A stretch of DNA of 64,000 nucleotides from Paraburkholderia caledonica NBRC 102488 (GCF_000685095.1 NZ_BAYE01000010.1:163633-227632); one strand, 5' to 3'; counted from the stretch's first letter, positions 38,714-47,614 are shown. Numbers and translations: made by a program. Notes: generated by a model not told the origin, from the sequence alone.

Positions 38714-39925
38714 CTACTCAATCGCGCGCGCCACCGCCTGTGCCGTTGCGGCCGACAGCGTCCAGCCGAGGTGGCCGTGCCCCGTGTTATAGAACACGCC
38801 GCGCCGTTTTCCGCGGCCGACCTTGGGCAGCATGCTCGGCAGCATCGGCCGCAAGCCAGCCCACGGAACGACACGCGCGGTCGATACCTCGGGGAAATGC
38901 CGCCGCGTCCAGTCTACTAGCGGAGCAATCCGGGCGGAGCGGATATCGCGATTGAAGCCGTTGATCTCCGCCGTGCCCGCGACGCGAAAACGGTCGGCGC
39001 CGAGCCGGCTCGTCACGATCTTCGCGCTGTCATCGAGCAGGCTGACCCACGGCGCACGCTGCCTGCTCGTTGCATCGTCGAGACAAACGGTGATCGAATA
39101 GCCTTTGACCGGATACACGTTCACGTGGTCGCCGAGCATCGCCGCAAAATCACGGCTTTTCACGCCCGCGCACACGACGATCCGCTCGAACCCGAAGCGC
39201 TGCGTCTCGCCTTCGAGGTGGGCTGTGAGCGAGAAGCGACCTTCGGCGGGTTGCTCGATCGACATGATTTCCGCATCGTAGTGAAACTGCACGCCGTGGC
39301 GCACGCATGCATCGGCGAGACCGCGCGTGAACTTGTGGATGTCGCCCGTCGAATCGGACGGCGTGAAAAAGCCGCCGTAAAAATCGCCGTGCAGCGTGGG
39401 CTCGATGCGCTGCACTTCGCTCGCCGTCACCGCGCTGCGCTCGAGTCCGCCTTCGCGCAGCAGGTCATTCACCTTGGACGCCGCGTCGAACTCCTTGCGC
39501 GTCTTGTAGACGTGCAGAATGCCGCGCCGTTCGAGATCGAAGTCGATGCCTTCCTGCTCGGCGATCGAAAACAGATGCTCGCGCGCGGCGATGGCAAGCC
39601 GCACCGTTTCGACGGTATTAGAGCGGTAGTGGGGAATCTGCCGCAGGAATTCGCCCATCCACGAATACTTGTGCCACGTCGGCACAGGATTGAGCAGGAG
39701 CGGCGCGTCGCGCGTGAACATCCAGCGCAGGCCTTTCAGAACAGTGGCCATGCTGTTCCACACTTCTGCATTGCTGGCCGACAGCTGGCCTCCGTTGGCG
39801 AACGAGGTTTCCATCGCCGCATAGCGGTGACGTTCGAACACGGTGACGTGGTGGCCGCATTGGGCGAGGGCGTGCGCGGTCGTGACGCCGGTAATGCCGG
39901 CGCCGATAATGGCGATTCGTGACAT
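38714..39925 (-). CDS. dadA-like: FAD-dependent D-amino acid dehydrogenase (DadA family) under a glycine riboswitch
   Basis: A 403-residue flavoprotein of the DadA/glycine oxidase group with FAD motif IIGAGITGVTTAHAL, the second FAD contact FERHRYAAMETSFANGGQLS, and the C-terminal GHGHLGWTLSAATAQAVA. DadA oxidatively deaminates D-amino acids (commonly D-alanine) and passes electrons to the respiratory chain. A tandem glycine riboswitch lies about 60 nt upstream, so glycine is a likely substrate or signal; this is inference. No alanine racemase gene is adjacent. Confidence 0.88.
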   Translation of the reverse strand: MSRIAIIGAGITGVTTAHALAQCGHHVTVFERHRYAAMETSFANGGQLSASNAEVWNSMATVLKGLRWMFTRDAPLLLNPVPTWHKYSWMGEFLRQIPHYRSNTVETVRLAIAAREHLFSIAEQEGIDFDLERRGILHVYKTRKEFDAASKVNDLLREGGLERSAVTASEVQRIEPTLHGDFYGGFFTPSDSTGDIHKFTRGLADACVRHGVQFHYDAEIMSIEQPAEGRFSLTAHLEGETQRFGFERIVVCAGVKSRDFAAMLGDHVNVYPVKGYSITVCLDDATSRQRAPWVSLLDDSAKIVTSRLGADRFRVAGTAEINGFNRDIRSARIAPLVDWTRRHFPEVSTARVVPWAGLRPMLPSMLPKVGRGKRRGVFYNTGHGHLGWTLSAATAQAVARAIE

Positions 39926-39985
39926 GACATGGTCCAGAGTAGTTGAGCATCACCGGGTTCGATTTCGTGCGAAACCGGTGCCGAT

Positions 39986-40180
39986 GCCCCATCTGTCCAT
40001 GTACCTGAGAGTTTCTTCCCGGCGCTGCGCGAAAGCGCTGTATGTGCGCGGGAATCCCCTTCGGTGGGCGCGCGCGGCGCCGCTCTCCAGATGTTCCTGC
40101 TGCGCGGTCCTTCTGCCTGAGAGTTTCCGGGGCGGTTGCTCCGTCGGCGTCGCCCTGACTTCGGACGATCTCTCCCGCGC
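39986..40180 (-). promoter_or_regulatory. Tandem glycine riboswitch (two aptamers)
   Basis: Read on the minus strand, the first aptamer runs from GCGGGAGAGA near 40178 through GCCGACGGAGCAACCGCC to AACTCTCAGGCAGAAGGACCG. The second begins CTGGAGAG, has the GCCCACCGAAGGGG loop and ends AACTCTCAGGTA...GGACAG near 39990. Both copies of the conserved GGAGAG and CTCTCAGG-type pairing and the short linker match the double glycine aptamer. An inverted repeat (CACCGG with CCGGTG) between the second aptamer and the ATG is a candidate expression platform. No terminator T tract is seen, so control of translation is more likely than attenuation. Confidence 0.92.
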
Positions 40181-40243
40181 TGCTTTGCAGAACGCCACGA
40201 CGATACCGGGCAAAATTTCTTCCGGCAAGTGTTTTCTGGCGCG

Positions 40244-40816
40244 CTAGCCGTGCTGCGTGACGCGCAACATCGACGTGTCGTAGCCAAGCGCACGCACGCG
40301 CTCGATCAACCCGTCTTTTACGCTCGCGGCCGGTTTCGATTCACGCGTCAGAATCCACAGGTAGCGCCCGCTCGGTTCGCCGACGATCGACCAGCTGTAG
40401 TCGTCGGCGTGATCCAGCACCCAGTAATTGCCGACGAAGAACGGGCCGAAGAACGACACCTTCAGCTTCGCGTTGTTCGATCCGGCTACCACCTTGGCTC
40501 GTCCCTTGGAGGCGTCGAGCGGGCCTTCAACGCCACCCTTGTGGCAACTGTTGGTCACGTCGATCAGGCCGTCTTCACGCGCGGCGTAGTCGGCGGTCAC
40601 CGCCTCGCAGCCTTTTTCGAAGCGGTTTTCATAGCGCGCCAGTTCGTACCAGCGGCCCAGATAGCGCCCGAGGTCGACCGGCTTGGCGGGCTCTGGCACG
40701 CTCGCGTTGCCGCTCTTGCCGCCTGGACTTAGCGCACAGGCGCCGAGCAGGCACACGGCGCCCACCGCGAGGGAGATGGCGCTCACGCGCAGGACCGACT
40801 GTGAACGCATTGGCAT
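40244..40816 (-). CDS. Lipocalin-family lipoprotein (Blc-like)
   Basis: A 190-residue outer-membrane-type lipocalin. The signal peptide ends in lipobox LLGAC (Cys27). The lipocalin first motif GxW is in YLGRWYELAR, and the later NYWVLDHADDYSWSIVGEPSGRYLWIL stretch matches bacterial Blc. Blc binds lipids such as lysophospholipids at the outer membrane. ATG 40816 has GGAG eight bases upstream. It is divergent from the YceH gene and lies 64 bp upstream of the riboswitch on the same strand. Confidence 0.88.
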   Translation of the reverse strand: MPMRSQSVLRVSAISLAVGAVCLLGACALSPGGKSGNASVPEPAKPVDLGRYLGRWYELARYENRFEKGCEAVTADYAAREDGLIDVTNSCHKGGVEGPLDASKGRAKVVAGSNNAKLKVSFFGPFFVGNYWVLDHADDYSWSIVGEPSGRYLWILTRESKPAASVKDGLIERVRALGYDTSMLRVTQHG

Positions 40817-41021
40817 TGAAACACTCCGTGTCGGGAAAGACGATGAGAAAGCAGACCTCGTGCCCAGCGCCGGCTCACGCGCCGCGGTCCGTTGTGGCGA
40901 TTCATGCGCTGTCAGGGCTCGGGCCGTTTATCATAGTGCCCACCAGGAGAAAAGTGCCGCCTCGCAGCGCGATGGTAAGGCGTGTTATCCACGACCACAC
41001 CGGCACATGCCGCTACATCAA

Positions 41022-41723
41022 ATGAACTCGACTCCCGACGCTCCGTCCCGTCCTGCCATCCGCGCATTGACCTTGCTCGAAGGGCGCGTGCTTGGCGTGC
41101 TCGTCGAAAAACAGCACACGGTGCCCGACAGCTATCCGCTCTCGCTCAATGCGCTGACATTGGGCTGCAATCAGAAGACCGGCCGCTCGCCGGTCATGAA
41201 CGCGACTGAGGCCGAAGTGCTGACGGCGCTCGACGGTCTGAAACGGCTAAGCCTCGTGATGGAAGGCAGTAGCAGCCGTGTGCCGCGCTTCGAGCACAAC
41301 ATGAATCGCGTGCTCGGTCTGCCGAGCCAGTCCGCGGCGTTGCTGACCACATTGTTGCTTCGCGGCCCGCAGACGGCGGCGGAATTGCGTCTGAACAGCG
41401 CGCGCTTGCATGGCTTTGCCGATATCTCGTCGGTCGAGGCGTTTCTCGACGAACTCGCCGCGAACGATCCGCCGCGCGTCGTCAAACTGCCTCGCACGCC
41501 GGGCGAGCGCGAAAATAGATGGATGCATCTGCTATGCGGCGAAGTGAACCTGAGCGAGTTCGCGCAGTCGGGCGGCGGCGAGGACGAAACCGTGCCGCTG
41601 TCCACATTCGAAGCGGTGAAGGCCGAGCAGAAACGGCTTGCCGATCAGGTCAACCGCCTTCAGGGAGTGGTACGGCGCATGGCAGCCGAACTAGGTATCG
41701 ACGCGGACGATCTCGATGCTTGA
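41022..41723 (+). CDS. yceH: YceH/UPF0502 (DUF480) protein
   Basis: A 233-residue member of UPF0502, close in length to the Burkholderia homologues. The two winged-helix repeats read LTLLEGRVLGVLVEKQHTVPDSYPLSLNALTLGCNQKTGRSPVMN and RGPQTAAELRLNSARLHGFADISSVEAFLDELA. The C-terminal 30 residues form a coiled coil. Possible DNA binding is inference. Start ATG 41022 (MNSTPD) is chosen to match the family; ATG 41007 is an alternative. Confidence 0.9.
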   Translation: MNSTPDAPSRPAIRALTLLEGRVLGVLVEKQHTVPDSYPLSLNALTLGCNQKTGRSPVMNATEAEVLTALDGLKRLSLVMEGSSSRVPRFEHNMNRVLGLPSQSAALLTTLLLRGPQTAAELRLNSARLHGFADISSVEAFLDELAANDPPRVVKLPRTPGERENRWMHLLCGEVNLSEFAQSGGGEDETVPLSTFEAVKAEQKRLADQVNRLQGVVRRMAAELGIDADDLDA

Positions 41724-41733
41724 CGCCGGCCGC

Positions 41734-42252
41734 TCAGGTTTCGGTGCCGCGCCGCGGATCCGCTGATAAGGCTCGCTGAGTACGGTAGAAGTTGCGCGGC
41801 GGTACATTGGGCGAGTCTTGTGCAAGCCGGTCGAGTTCGTCGCGAATCGCGGTCAGATAGTGGCCGTCGCGCGCATCGGCGTCGCCCGAAAAAACCGATT
41901 CGAGCCGCCGCCGCACCGCGCCATAACGCGCGCCTGCGGCGCGATGTTTTTCTGCACGCTCCGCATAACGCATATACGTCTGCAGCGCCGACGACACCGC
42001 GGCGATCACGCTTACGAGGCCGACCAGAATCCTGATCTCCAGCGAAACCGCGCTCGTGTTCAGCGATGCAAACACCGCCGTGCCCACGAACGCTGCCAAC
42101 ACGGTAACGAGCCAGCCGACCCGACGGTCGCGTGCGGACAACAGATCGGCCATGTCGTAGTGGCTCATTTGCGATTCGCGCGCTCGCCGGATCCATTTCA
42201 GCAACAGTTGCTGTTCATCGACTGGCGGCTCATAGGCTGGCAGGTTCTTCAT
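41734..42252 (-). CDS. SLATT-domain membrane protein
   Basis: A 172-residue protein with two closely spaced membrane segments (VGWLVTVLAAFVGTAVFASL and ILVGLVSVIAAVSSALQTYM) followed by a cytoplasmic helical tail (RYAERAEKHRAAGARYGAVRRRLESVF). This is the SLATT arrangement, a family predicted to act as pore-forming effectors in nucleotide-signalling conflict systems. Here no SLOG, cyclase or other sensor gene is adjacent. Start ATG 42252 is weakly supported. It converges on YceH. Confidence 0.8.
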   Translation of the reverse strand: MKNLPAYEPPVDEQQLLLKWIRRARESQMSHYDMADLLSARDRRVGWLVTVLAAFVGTAVFASLNTSAVSLEIRILVGLVSVIAAVSSALQTYMRYAERAEKHRAAGARYGAVRRRLESVFSGDADARDGHYLTAIRDELDRLAQDSPNVPPRNFYRTQRALSADPRRGTET

Positions 42253-42342
42253 GGGGCTCGTCAGGGCAGTTGCGTGCCGCGCGCCGCGCGCATGCACTGA
42301 CGCTACTGTGCCACATGAGAGCGCGGCCTGGCGCGCTGCCGG

Positions 42343-43608
42343 TCATGCGGCCACGGCTGCCGGCCGGGCAACCGCAAAGCGCTCGTTGTGCGCGTTGCCA
42401 TTCAGGTAGAAGTCGCCGATGGCGGCCTCGCGAATGATCGCCGGGTTGTGCGACGCGAGCACTCGCGCATTGCGCCAGTAGCGGTCGAAGCGCCGCGTTT
42501 CACTGGTCGCGGATGCGCCGCCCACTTCGAATAGCAGCGTGGCCGCCTGCAAGGTCTGCTCGATCGCGATCTGCTGCGCCTGAAAGGTCTGAATGTCGAG
42601 GCGAATGTAGGTGTCTTCGGTTGTGCGTCCTTCCTGTCGCGCGACCAATACTTCGTCGATGGCCCGCGCGAGCGACGCACTAACGCTTTGCGTCGAATAG
42701 GCGAGACTCGCAAGCCGACCGACCACGCGATGCACGAGCGGATTGTCGCGTGGACTTGATTCACCTGGGATACCGAAGGTTCTCGTCTTGCCCTGCGTAA
42801 AGGCCACTGCATCGCGCAGCGCGGCACGGCTGATGCCAGCCAGATTCGCGACGTGCAGGGCCTGGTAGTACGAGGTGAGCACACTGTTGCGGCGCGGCGC
42901 CGACGCGTCGTAGCGCCGGTACACGTTCTCTCGCGTGACAGGCACATGATTGAAGCGCGCAGTGCCGCTGCCCGTCAGGCGCTGGCCAAAACCGTCCCAG
43001 TCGTCGATACGCTCGAGGCCAGGCGTGTCGGCGGCGACCAGCACGCGCACGTCGCTTTGTCCGTCGTGCGCGGTTACGTCCACCCAATCCGCGTACAGCG
43101 TGCCCGTGGTGTAGTACTTCTCTCCGTCGAGATGCCACGCGCCGGCGGATTGCGTCAGCCGCACGCTGTTGTTCGTGATGGCCGTGCGCTCGGCCACCGC
43201 ACCGCCGATTATCTGCCCTTGCGCGACGCGGGTGAGCCAGCGGTCGCGTAGCGCATCGTCGCCATATTCCAGCAGCGATTCGATGAAGCCGCCGTGCACG
43301 CGCAAAATTTGCGGAAGGTTCGAGTCGGCTTCGCCAAGGCGCGTGACGAGCGCAAGGAATTCGCTCAGCGACACGCCTTCGCCGCCATATTGTTTCGGCA
43401 CGCGCAGCTTCGTATAGCCGGCTTCGCGTAGCCACTCCACGGGTTCGTAGGCTAGCTCGCGATGGCGTTCGCGATGCACCGCGCCTTGCGCGATGCGTGC
43501 GAAGACAGGCGCGAAACGGCGGGTGAGCGCGTTGTCGTCGAAAAGCTGGGCGGCGTCGGCAATGCCGGCCGCAGAGGCCGGGTCGGCATGCGATGTGGGC
43601 GCGGACAT
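42343..43608 (-). CDS. Acyl-CoA dehydrogenase-fold flavin monooxygenase (SfnB/DszC type)
   Basis: A 421-residue acyl-CoA dehydrogenase-fold protein. The N-terminal helical domain ends near GGEGVSLSEFLALVTRLGEAD, the central beta domain contains GAVAERTAITNN and DGEKYYTTGTLYADW, and the C-terminal helical domain ends RYWRNARVLASHNPAIIREAAIGD. The sequence and the HNP end resemble DszC/SfnB, flavin monooxygenases of organosulfur use rather than true acyl-CoA dehydrogenases. GGAG lies six bases before ATG 43608. It may help in scavenging sulfur from sulfones; substrate unknown. Confidence 0.85.
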   Translation of the reverse strand: MSAPTSHADPASAAGIADAAQLFDDNALTRRFAPVFARIAQGAVHRERHRELAYEPVEWLREAGYTKLRVPKQYGGEGVSLSEFLALVTRLGEADSNLPQILRVHGGFIESLLEYGDDALRDRWLTRVAQGQIIGGAVAERTAITNNSVRLTQSAGAWHLDGEKYYTTGTLYADWVDVTAHDGQSDVRVLVAADTPGLERIDDWDGFGQRLTGSGTARFNHVPVTRENVYRRYDASAPRRNSVLTSYYQALHVANLAGISRAALRDAVAFTQGKTRTFGIPGESSPRDNPLVHRVVGRLASLAYSTQSVSASLARAIDEVLVARQEGRTTEDTYIRLDIQTFQAQQIAIEQTLQAATLLFEVGGASATSETRRFDRYWRNARVLASHNPAIIREAAIGDFYLNGNAHNERFAVARPAAVAA

Positions 43609-43968
43609 GGATTCTCCGTAGTGAGGCGCGCTATGCGCAATCAGTGAACGGTACGGCATGACACGGGCTGCGAGCAACGAAGCATTTGGCCGATTCTTAG
43701 CAGCGGGAAAGAAATGGCTCGGGCGCATCCTTGCTGCATGGCCCGTATGGTCCTGATGGTCCGTATAGTCCCTATGCTCGCGACGCACTCACGACCCGCG
43801 CAGCGTGCGGCCCCGCACACACGCTGTGAGGCGTGCGGTGCATGCTCGCAATACAGCCATAACCGCCATACGCGCTTGAACCCGGGCGGCCGCTTGCGCC
43901 TGCTCCGCCGATCGCTGAGCAACACGGGTGCAAAAGCGCCAACCGTATCCGGCACTCTGTGAGACCGC
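43609..43968. other. 360-bp divergent intergenic region with short repeats
   Basis: It separates the SfnB/DszC-like gene (minus) from the CelD-like gene (plus). Near 43738-43780 a degenerate 9-bp unit (ATGGTCCTG/ATGGTCCGT/ATAGTCCCT) repeats about four or five times, and near 43803 is a GC-rich imperfect hairpin (GCGTGCGG with CCGCAC). No gene is supported. Confidence 0.5.
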
Positions 43969-45123
43969 ATGAACGAGACAACGCATCGTACGCGGCGCTA
44001 CGACATCATCACCGACGAAGCGCAATTCCGCGCGCTACAGCCAGAATGGGACGCGCTGTGGACGCGTGCGCAAGGCTACTACTATCAATCGTTCAGTTAC
44101 TGCTGGCTCGCATGGCAGCATGTGTCGAAGCCGCACGGACGCATGCTCAAATGCATCGTCTGTCGCGAAGACGGGCAGCTCGCAATGATCTGGCCGCTAG
44201 AAACAGTCAAGCGTGCGTTATGGACGTACCTCGTGCCGCTCGGACCCGAGGGCGGCGACTACACGAGCGTGCTGGTTGCGGACGACGCATCGGCCCCAGC
44301 GTTGATTGAAGGCGCATGGAACATGGCGCGCCGCCGCTGTGGCGCGGACTTCATTCACATGCCGTATGTTCGCGAGACGCTCGATCTTCACACGCTCGTG
44401 TCGCGCGAACGCCGGGTGCTGTTCTGCGAGCCTCACCAGGCGTCCGCAGCGCGATTGCGCGGGCAGGGCACGTGGGACGAGTATTGCCGATCGCTTGGCA
44501 CGCTATTCGGCAAACGGTCTGGCGGCTTCGTCAAGCGTTTATCGAAAGAAGGCACTGTGGCCGTGCGCATCGTCGATCCGGCCGACGAGGGCGAGACCGC
44601 GTCGATCATCGAATGGATGTTCAACTGCAAGCGCAGCTGGAGCGACCGCGTCGGCAAACGCAGCGTGTGGCTCGACTCGCCGGAGTTCGAGCGCTTTCTA
44701 GGCAAGCTGATTTATTCGCCCGACGTGCCTTCGATGGCGCGCCTGATCGTCGTCACGTTGAACGAGGCACCGGTGGCGGGCATTATCGTGAGTCTCGGCA
44801 ATCCGTGGGCAAGCGCGATTTTTGCCGGCTACGATCCCTACTACGGCAAATGCTGTCCCGGTCTGATCGCCGTCGAAGAATGCGTGAAGTGGGCGTTCAA
44901 CAACGGCTTCGATCTCGACTTCGGCGTCGGCGCGGAGCGCTTCAAGGCCTATTGGGCGCGCGGCGAAGCGTCGACGGCATGGACCACGCAGATCGTCAAC
45001 TCGAACTGGGGATGGCTGGCGATTCGAGCGCGCAGGTTCGCCCGCGCACTCGCGGCCCGCGCGAGCGGGCCGGCTCGAACCGCTACGACCGGTCCCGATT
45101 CCGCGCTCGCGTCGCGCCGGTGA
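43969..45123 (+). CDS. CelD/BcsL-type GNAT acyltransferase
   Basis: A 384-residue protein of the CelD/BcsL family with a C-terminal GNAT-like domain (Acetyltransf_6). Hallmarks are YYYQSFSYCWLAWQ early, KRSGGFVKRLSKEG in the middle and NGFDLDFGVGAERFKAYW late. Such proteins occur in exopolysaccharide and cellulose loci and are thought to acylate a polymer precursor. Here no polysaccharide genes adjoin. Its 3' end overlaps the converging small membrane gene by 41 bp. Confidence 0.85.
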   Translation: MNETTHRTRRYDIITDEAQFRALQPEWDALWTRAQGYYYQSFSYCWLAWQHVSKPHGRMLKCIVCREDGQLAMIWPLETVKRALWTYLVPLGPEGGDYTSVLVADDASAPALIEGAWNMARRRCGADFIHMPYVRETLDLHTLVSRERRVLFCEPHQASAARLRGQGTWDEYCRSLGTLFGKRSGGFVKRLSKEGTVAVRIVDPADEGETASIIEWMFNCKRSWSDRVGKRSVWLDSPEFERFLGKLIYSPDVPSMARLIVVTLNEAPVAGIIVSLGNPWASAIFAGYDPYYGKCCPGLIAVEECVKWAFNNGFDLDFGVGAERFKAYWARGEASTAWTTQIVNSNWGWLAIRARRFARALAARASGPARTATTGPDSALASRR

Positions 45124-45253
45124 TCACGGCGATGCCGAACAGAATCACGGCCACGATCGCAATAACATGCTGCGCGACATGCAGCGCCGTCAATCCCCAC
45201 GCGACGCCGCCAATGAAAATGATCCATCCGACGAGGTAGATAAGCAGAGTCAT
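45083..45253 (-). CDS. Small two-helix membrane protein
   Basis: A 56-residue protein with two hydrophobic segments (LLIYLVGWIIFIGGVAWGL and VIAIVAVILFGIAVITGA) and a basic C-terminus (TRARNRDRS). AAGGAGA lies seven bases before ATG 45253. The frame is open further upstream but is not hydrophobic there. The 3' end overlaps the converging CelD-like gene. Function unknown. Confidence 0.75.
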   Translation of the reverse strand: MTLLIYLVGWIIFIGGVAWGLTALHVAQHVIAIVAVILFGIAVITGATRARNRDRS

Positions 45254-45492
45254 CGTTTCTCCTTGTAATTTTCGGCCGATGGCGACGGTCGTCTGCGTTG
45301 CAGAATTTACCGTGCGCGCCGATGAGCCGCTGGCATCGCCCCGAGACGGCGGGCGGGCGTACAGAAACGCTACCGCCGCCGGGCACTCAGCGGGACTAAC
45401 TCCAAGCACATTGCGCGCCTGCCCCGGCCCGTTGCGCGACCTTGACCGGAATGCGGTTTGCTTCGCCACGGTGTTAGCAGCACAAAAGCGCG

Positions 45493-46167
45493 ATGCAACG
45501 AACCATGGTGACGACTAAGCGAACAACCCGACGCACGCCGGCAGCGGAGGACGAGACATCGGCACAGCCCGAAGTCGACCCCGACCAGCAACCGGCGACG
45601 CTCGATGACTGCCGCCGCTGTCCGCTTTGGGCCAACGCCACGCAAGGCGTGCCCGGCGCCGGCCCGCGCCACGCGCCGATCATGATGGTTGGCGAACAGC
45701 CCGGCGATAAGGAAGATTTGCAAGGCTTGCCCTTCGTCGGACCGGCCGGAGCATTACTCGACGACGCGCTCGTGGAGGCCGGCGTCGGCAGGAAAGAAGT
45801 CTATGTCACCAATGCGGTCAAGCATTTCAAGTGGACGCCGCGCGGCAAGCGCCGCATGCACAAAACGCCGGCGCAACGCGAAGTGGATGCATGCCGTTAC
45901 TGGCTCGATCGGGAACTGGAGAGCGTGGGCGCTCATGTGATTGTCGCGTTGGGTGCGACCGCATTGAGGGCCGTGCTCGAAGATCCCAAATCGCGCTTGC
46001 AGGATGCGATCGGTAAGGTGATCGAACATGGCGGGCGTATGGTGATCGCAACGTATCACCCGTCGTTTGCACTGCGTGCGCCCGATCCCGAGACGCGACA
46101 TCGCGCCTATGCGGCGATTGTGGCCGCGCTACAGGACGCGAGGAAACTCTCGCAACGAGACAAGTAG
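45493..46167 (+). CDS. udgX: UdgX-type uracil-DNA glycosylase
   Basis: A 224-residue UDG superfamily protein. The catalytic motif is GEQPGDKEDLQGLPFVGPAG and the late motif is TYHPSFALR. The extra loop RGKRRMHKTP carries His123. In the mycobacterial UdgX this loop (KRRIH) holds the His that forms a covalent bond with the abasic sugar, so the enzyme stays attached to DNA. Fe-S ligands are probably Cys40, Cys43 and Cys134, with His111 (VKHFKW) where family 4 enzymes have the fourth Cys. The start could also be ATG 45505. It stands alone. Confidence 0.9.
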   Translation: MQRTMVTTKRTTRRTPAAEDETSAQPEVDPDQQPATLDDCRRCPLWANATQGVPGAGPRHAPIMMVGEQPGDKEDLQGLPFVGPAGALLDDALVEAGVGRKEVYVTNAVKHFKWTPRGKRRMHKTPAQREVDACRYWLDRELESVGAHVIVALGATALRAVLEDPKSRLQDAIGKVIEHGGRMVIATYHPSFALRAPDPETRHRAYAAIVAALQDARKLSQRDK

Positions 46168-46216
46168 ACGCGCGCCGACATTGTGTGGCCGCACCGTGTC
46201 GCCCTGACGCCGCCCG

Positions 46217-47137
46217 TCACGCGGCCTCCATACCGTCACCCTGGTGCGCGTGCAGGCCCAGGCGCTCCATCAACCGTTGCGCGTCGAAGGGCGCATTCGT
46301 CTTTGCGTCGTTGTCGAAGTAGCAGTACACGTCGCGTGTCGCCGCGCGTGGCGGCTGCAGGTCCGGTGCGGCGAGACGGGCATCGGCGGGCTGAGTGCCG
46401 CGGCTCCACGACTCGATTCTCCGCGCCCACCGTTCGAGCGATGCATCCGAGTATTCGCCGGAATATTTGGTTTCCGTGCCATGCAGCCGAATATAGACGA
46501 AACCCGCGCTCAGGTCCTCGAACTGCGGCCATGCTTCGGTCGAATCCGACACGACGAGCGCGACCTTATGACGGCGAAGCAGCTTGATGAACGCAGGGTC
46601 GACGAAGCTCTCATGACGCACTTCCACCGCATGACGCAGTTTGCGCTTGCGGTCGATTTCCAGATACGGTCTCTTGACTCGCTGATCGTGCTGCTGCGCG
46701 AGCGACAGCGCCGCTTCGGTGTCGCGAGGCAACAGCGTCAGGAAACGTTCCATGTGCCGCGGGTCGAAACGCAACGAGGGCGGAAATTGCCACAGTATCG
46801 GCCCGAGTTTGTCTTTCAGCGCGAGCAGCCCTTGGGCGAAAAAATTCGCACACGCGACGTTTGCCGTGTCGTCGCGAAACCGCAGAAGATGAGTCAGATA
46901 GCGCGCGCCTTTCACGCTGAAAACAAAACCCGGCGGGGTTTCGTCGTACCAGTGCTGCCAACTGTCGAGCGACTGCAGGCTGTAGTGCGTGCCATTGATC
47001 TCGATTGTCTGCATCAGTGCCGACGCGTACTGCAATTCGGTGGCCTGTTTAAGTCCCTCAGGATAGAAGGTGCCGCGCCATCCTTTGTAGCGCCAGCCGG
47101 AAATGCCTATGAGAACCTCGCCTGTGGTGCTTTTCAC
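46217..47137 (-). CDS. DUF72 (YecE-family) protein
   Basis: A 306-residue TIM-barrel-like protein of DUF72/YecE. Motifs: GISGWRYKGWRGTFYP, TIEINGTHYSLQSLDSW, FVFSVKGARYLTH, GPILWQFPPSLRFD and the C-terminal RDVYCYFDND. The family is widespread and thought to be a phosphate- or nucleic acid-related enzyme, but the function is unproven. It converges on udgX and is divergent from the next small genes. Confidence 0.88.
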   Translation of the reverse strand: MKSTTGEVLIGISGWRYKGWRGTFYPEGLKQATELQYASALMQTIEINGTHYSLQSLDSWQHWYDETPPGFVFSVKGARYLTHLLRFRDDTANVACANFFAQGLLALKDKLGPILWQFPPSLRFDPRHMERFLTLLPRDTEAALSLAQQHDQRVKRPYLEIDRKRKLRHAVEVRHESFVDPAFIKLLRRHKVALVVSDSTEAWPQFEDLSAGFVYIRLHGTETKYSGEYSDASLERWARRIESWSRGTQPADARLAAPDLQPPRAATRDVYCYFDNDAKTNAPFDAQRLMERLGLHAHQGDGMEAA

Positions 47138-47305
47138 GTTAATGCTCGAATGGTCTCGGGTCTGGACTTGGGTCTAATGACAGTACGGGCGAGCAATGGC
47201 CGTGCCATGGCGCGGCACATGCGTTGCTGCGTAGGCATGCTGAGCAGCGCACCTGGCGACACCGCATAGCCCGAACAAATCTGGCACATACATTCGGAGG
47301 CACGC

Positions 47306-47614
47306 ATGGAAGGCACCGGTTCCCGCAGCACGGATATCGAGACGCAAAGCGACGGCACCCTGCGCGTGACGCATCGCGGCGTGCAGGTCGTTGTCAGTGC
47401 GAAACAGAACGATCGCGGCGCATGGGTCGCGCAAATCGGCGCGTCCGTCGACGGAAAGCCGTTTGCGTTACCTGATGTCGAACCGGTTACGCCGGAATGG
47501 ACGACCCATGCCGAGGCACTGCGCGACGGGATTGAGCGCGGCTGTTACCTCGTTGAGCGAAGCAGCGCTGGTCGCGGCCTTGAAGACTCCGCGCACGGAT
47601 CGGGAGAAAGCTGA
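47306..47614 (+). CDS. Small conserved-looking protein of unknown function
   Basis: A 102-residue soluble protein. A beta-rich middle part (RVTHRGVQVVVSAKQNDRGAWVAQIGASVDGKPFALPDVEPVTPEWTTHAEALRDGIERG) looks like a short antiparallel sheet, similar to small Burkholderia proteins of unknown function. GGAGG lies six bases upstream of the ATG. Its stop overlaps the next start by one base, so the two are coupled. Confidence 0.7.
   Translation: MEGTGSRSTDIETQSDGTLRVTHRGVQVVVSAKQNDRGAWVAQIGASVDGKPFALPDVEPVTPEWTTHAEALRDGIERGCYLVERSSAGRGLEDSAHGSGES

Noticed and set aside
43738..43780. 9-bp degenerate repeats as a binding-site array
   Set aside because: Only four or five poorly matching copies in one short patch, not enough to call a regulatory array.
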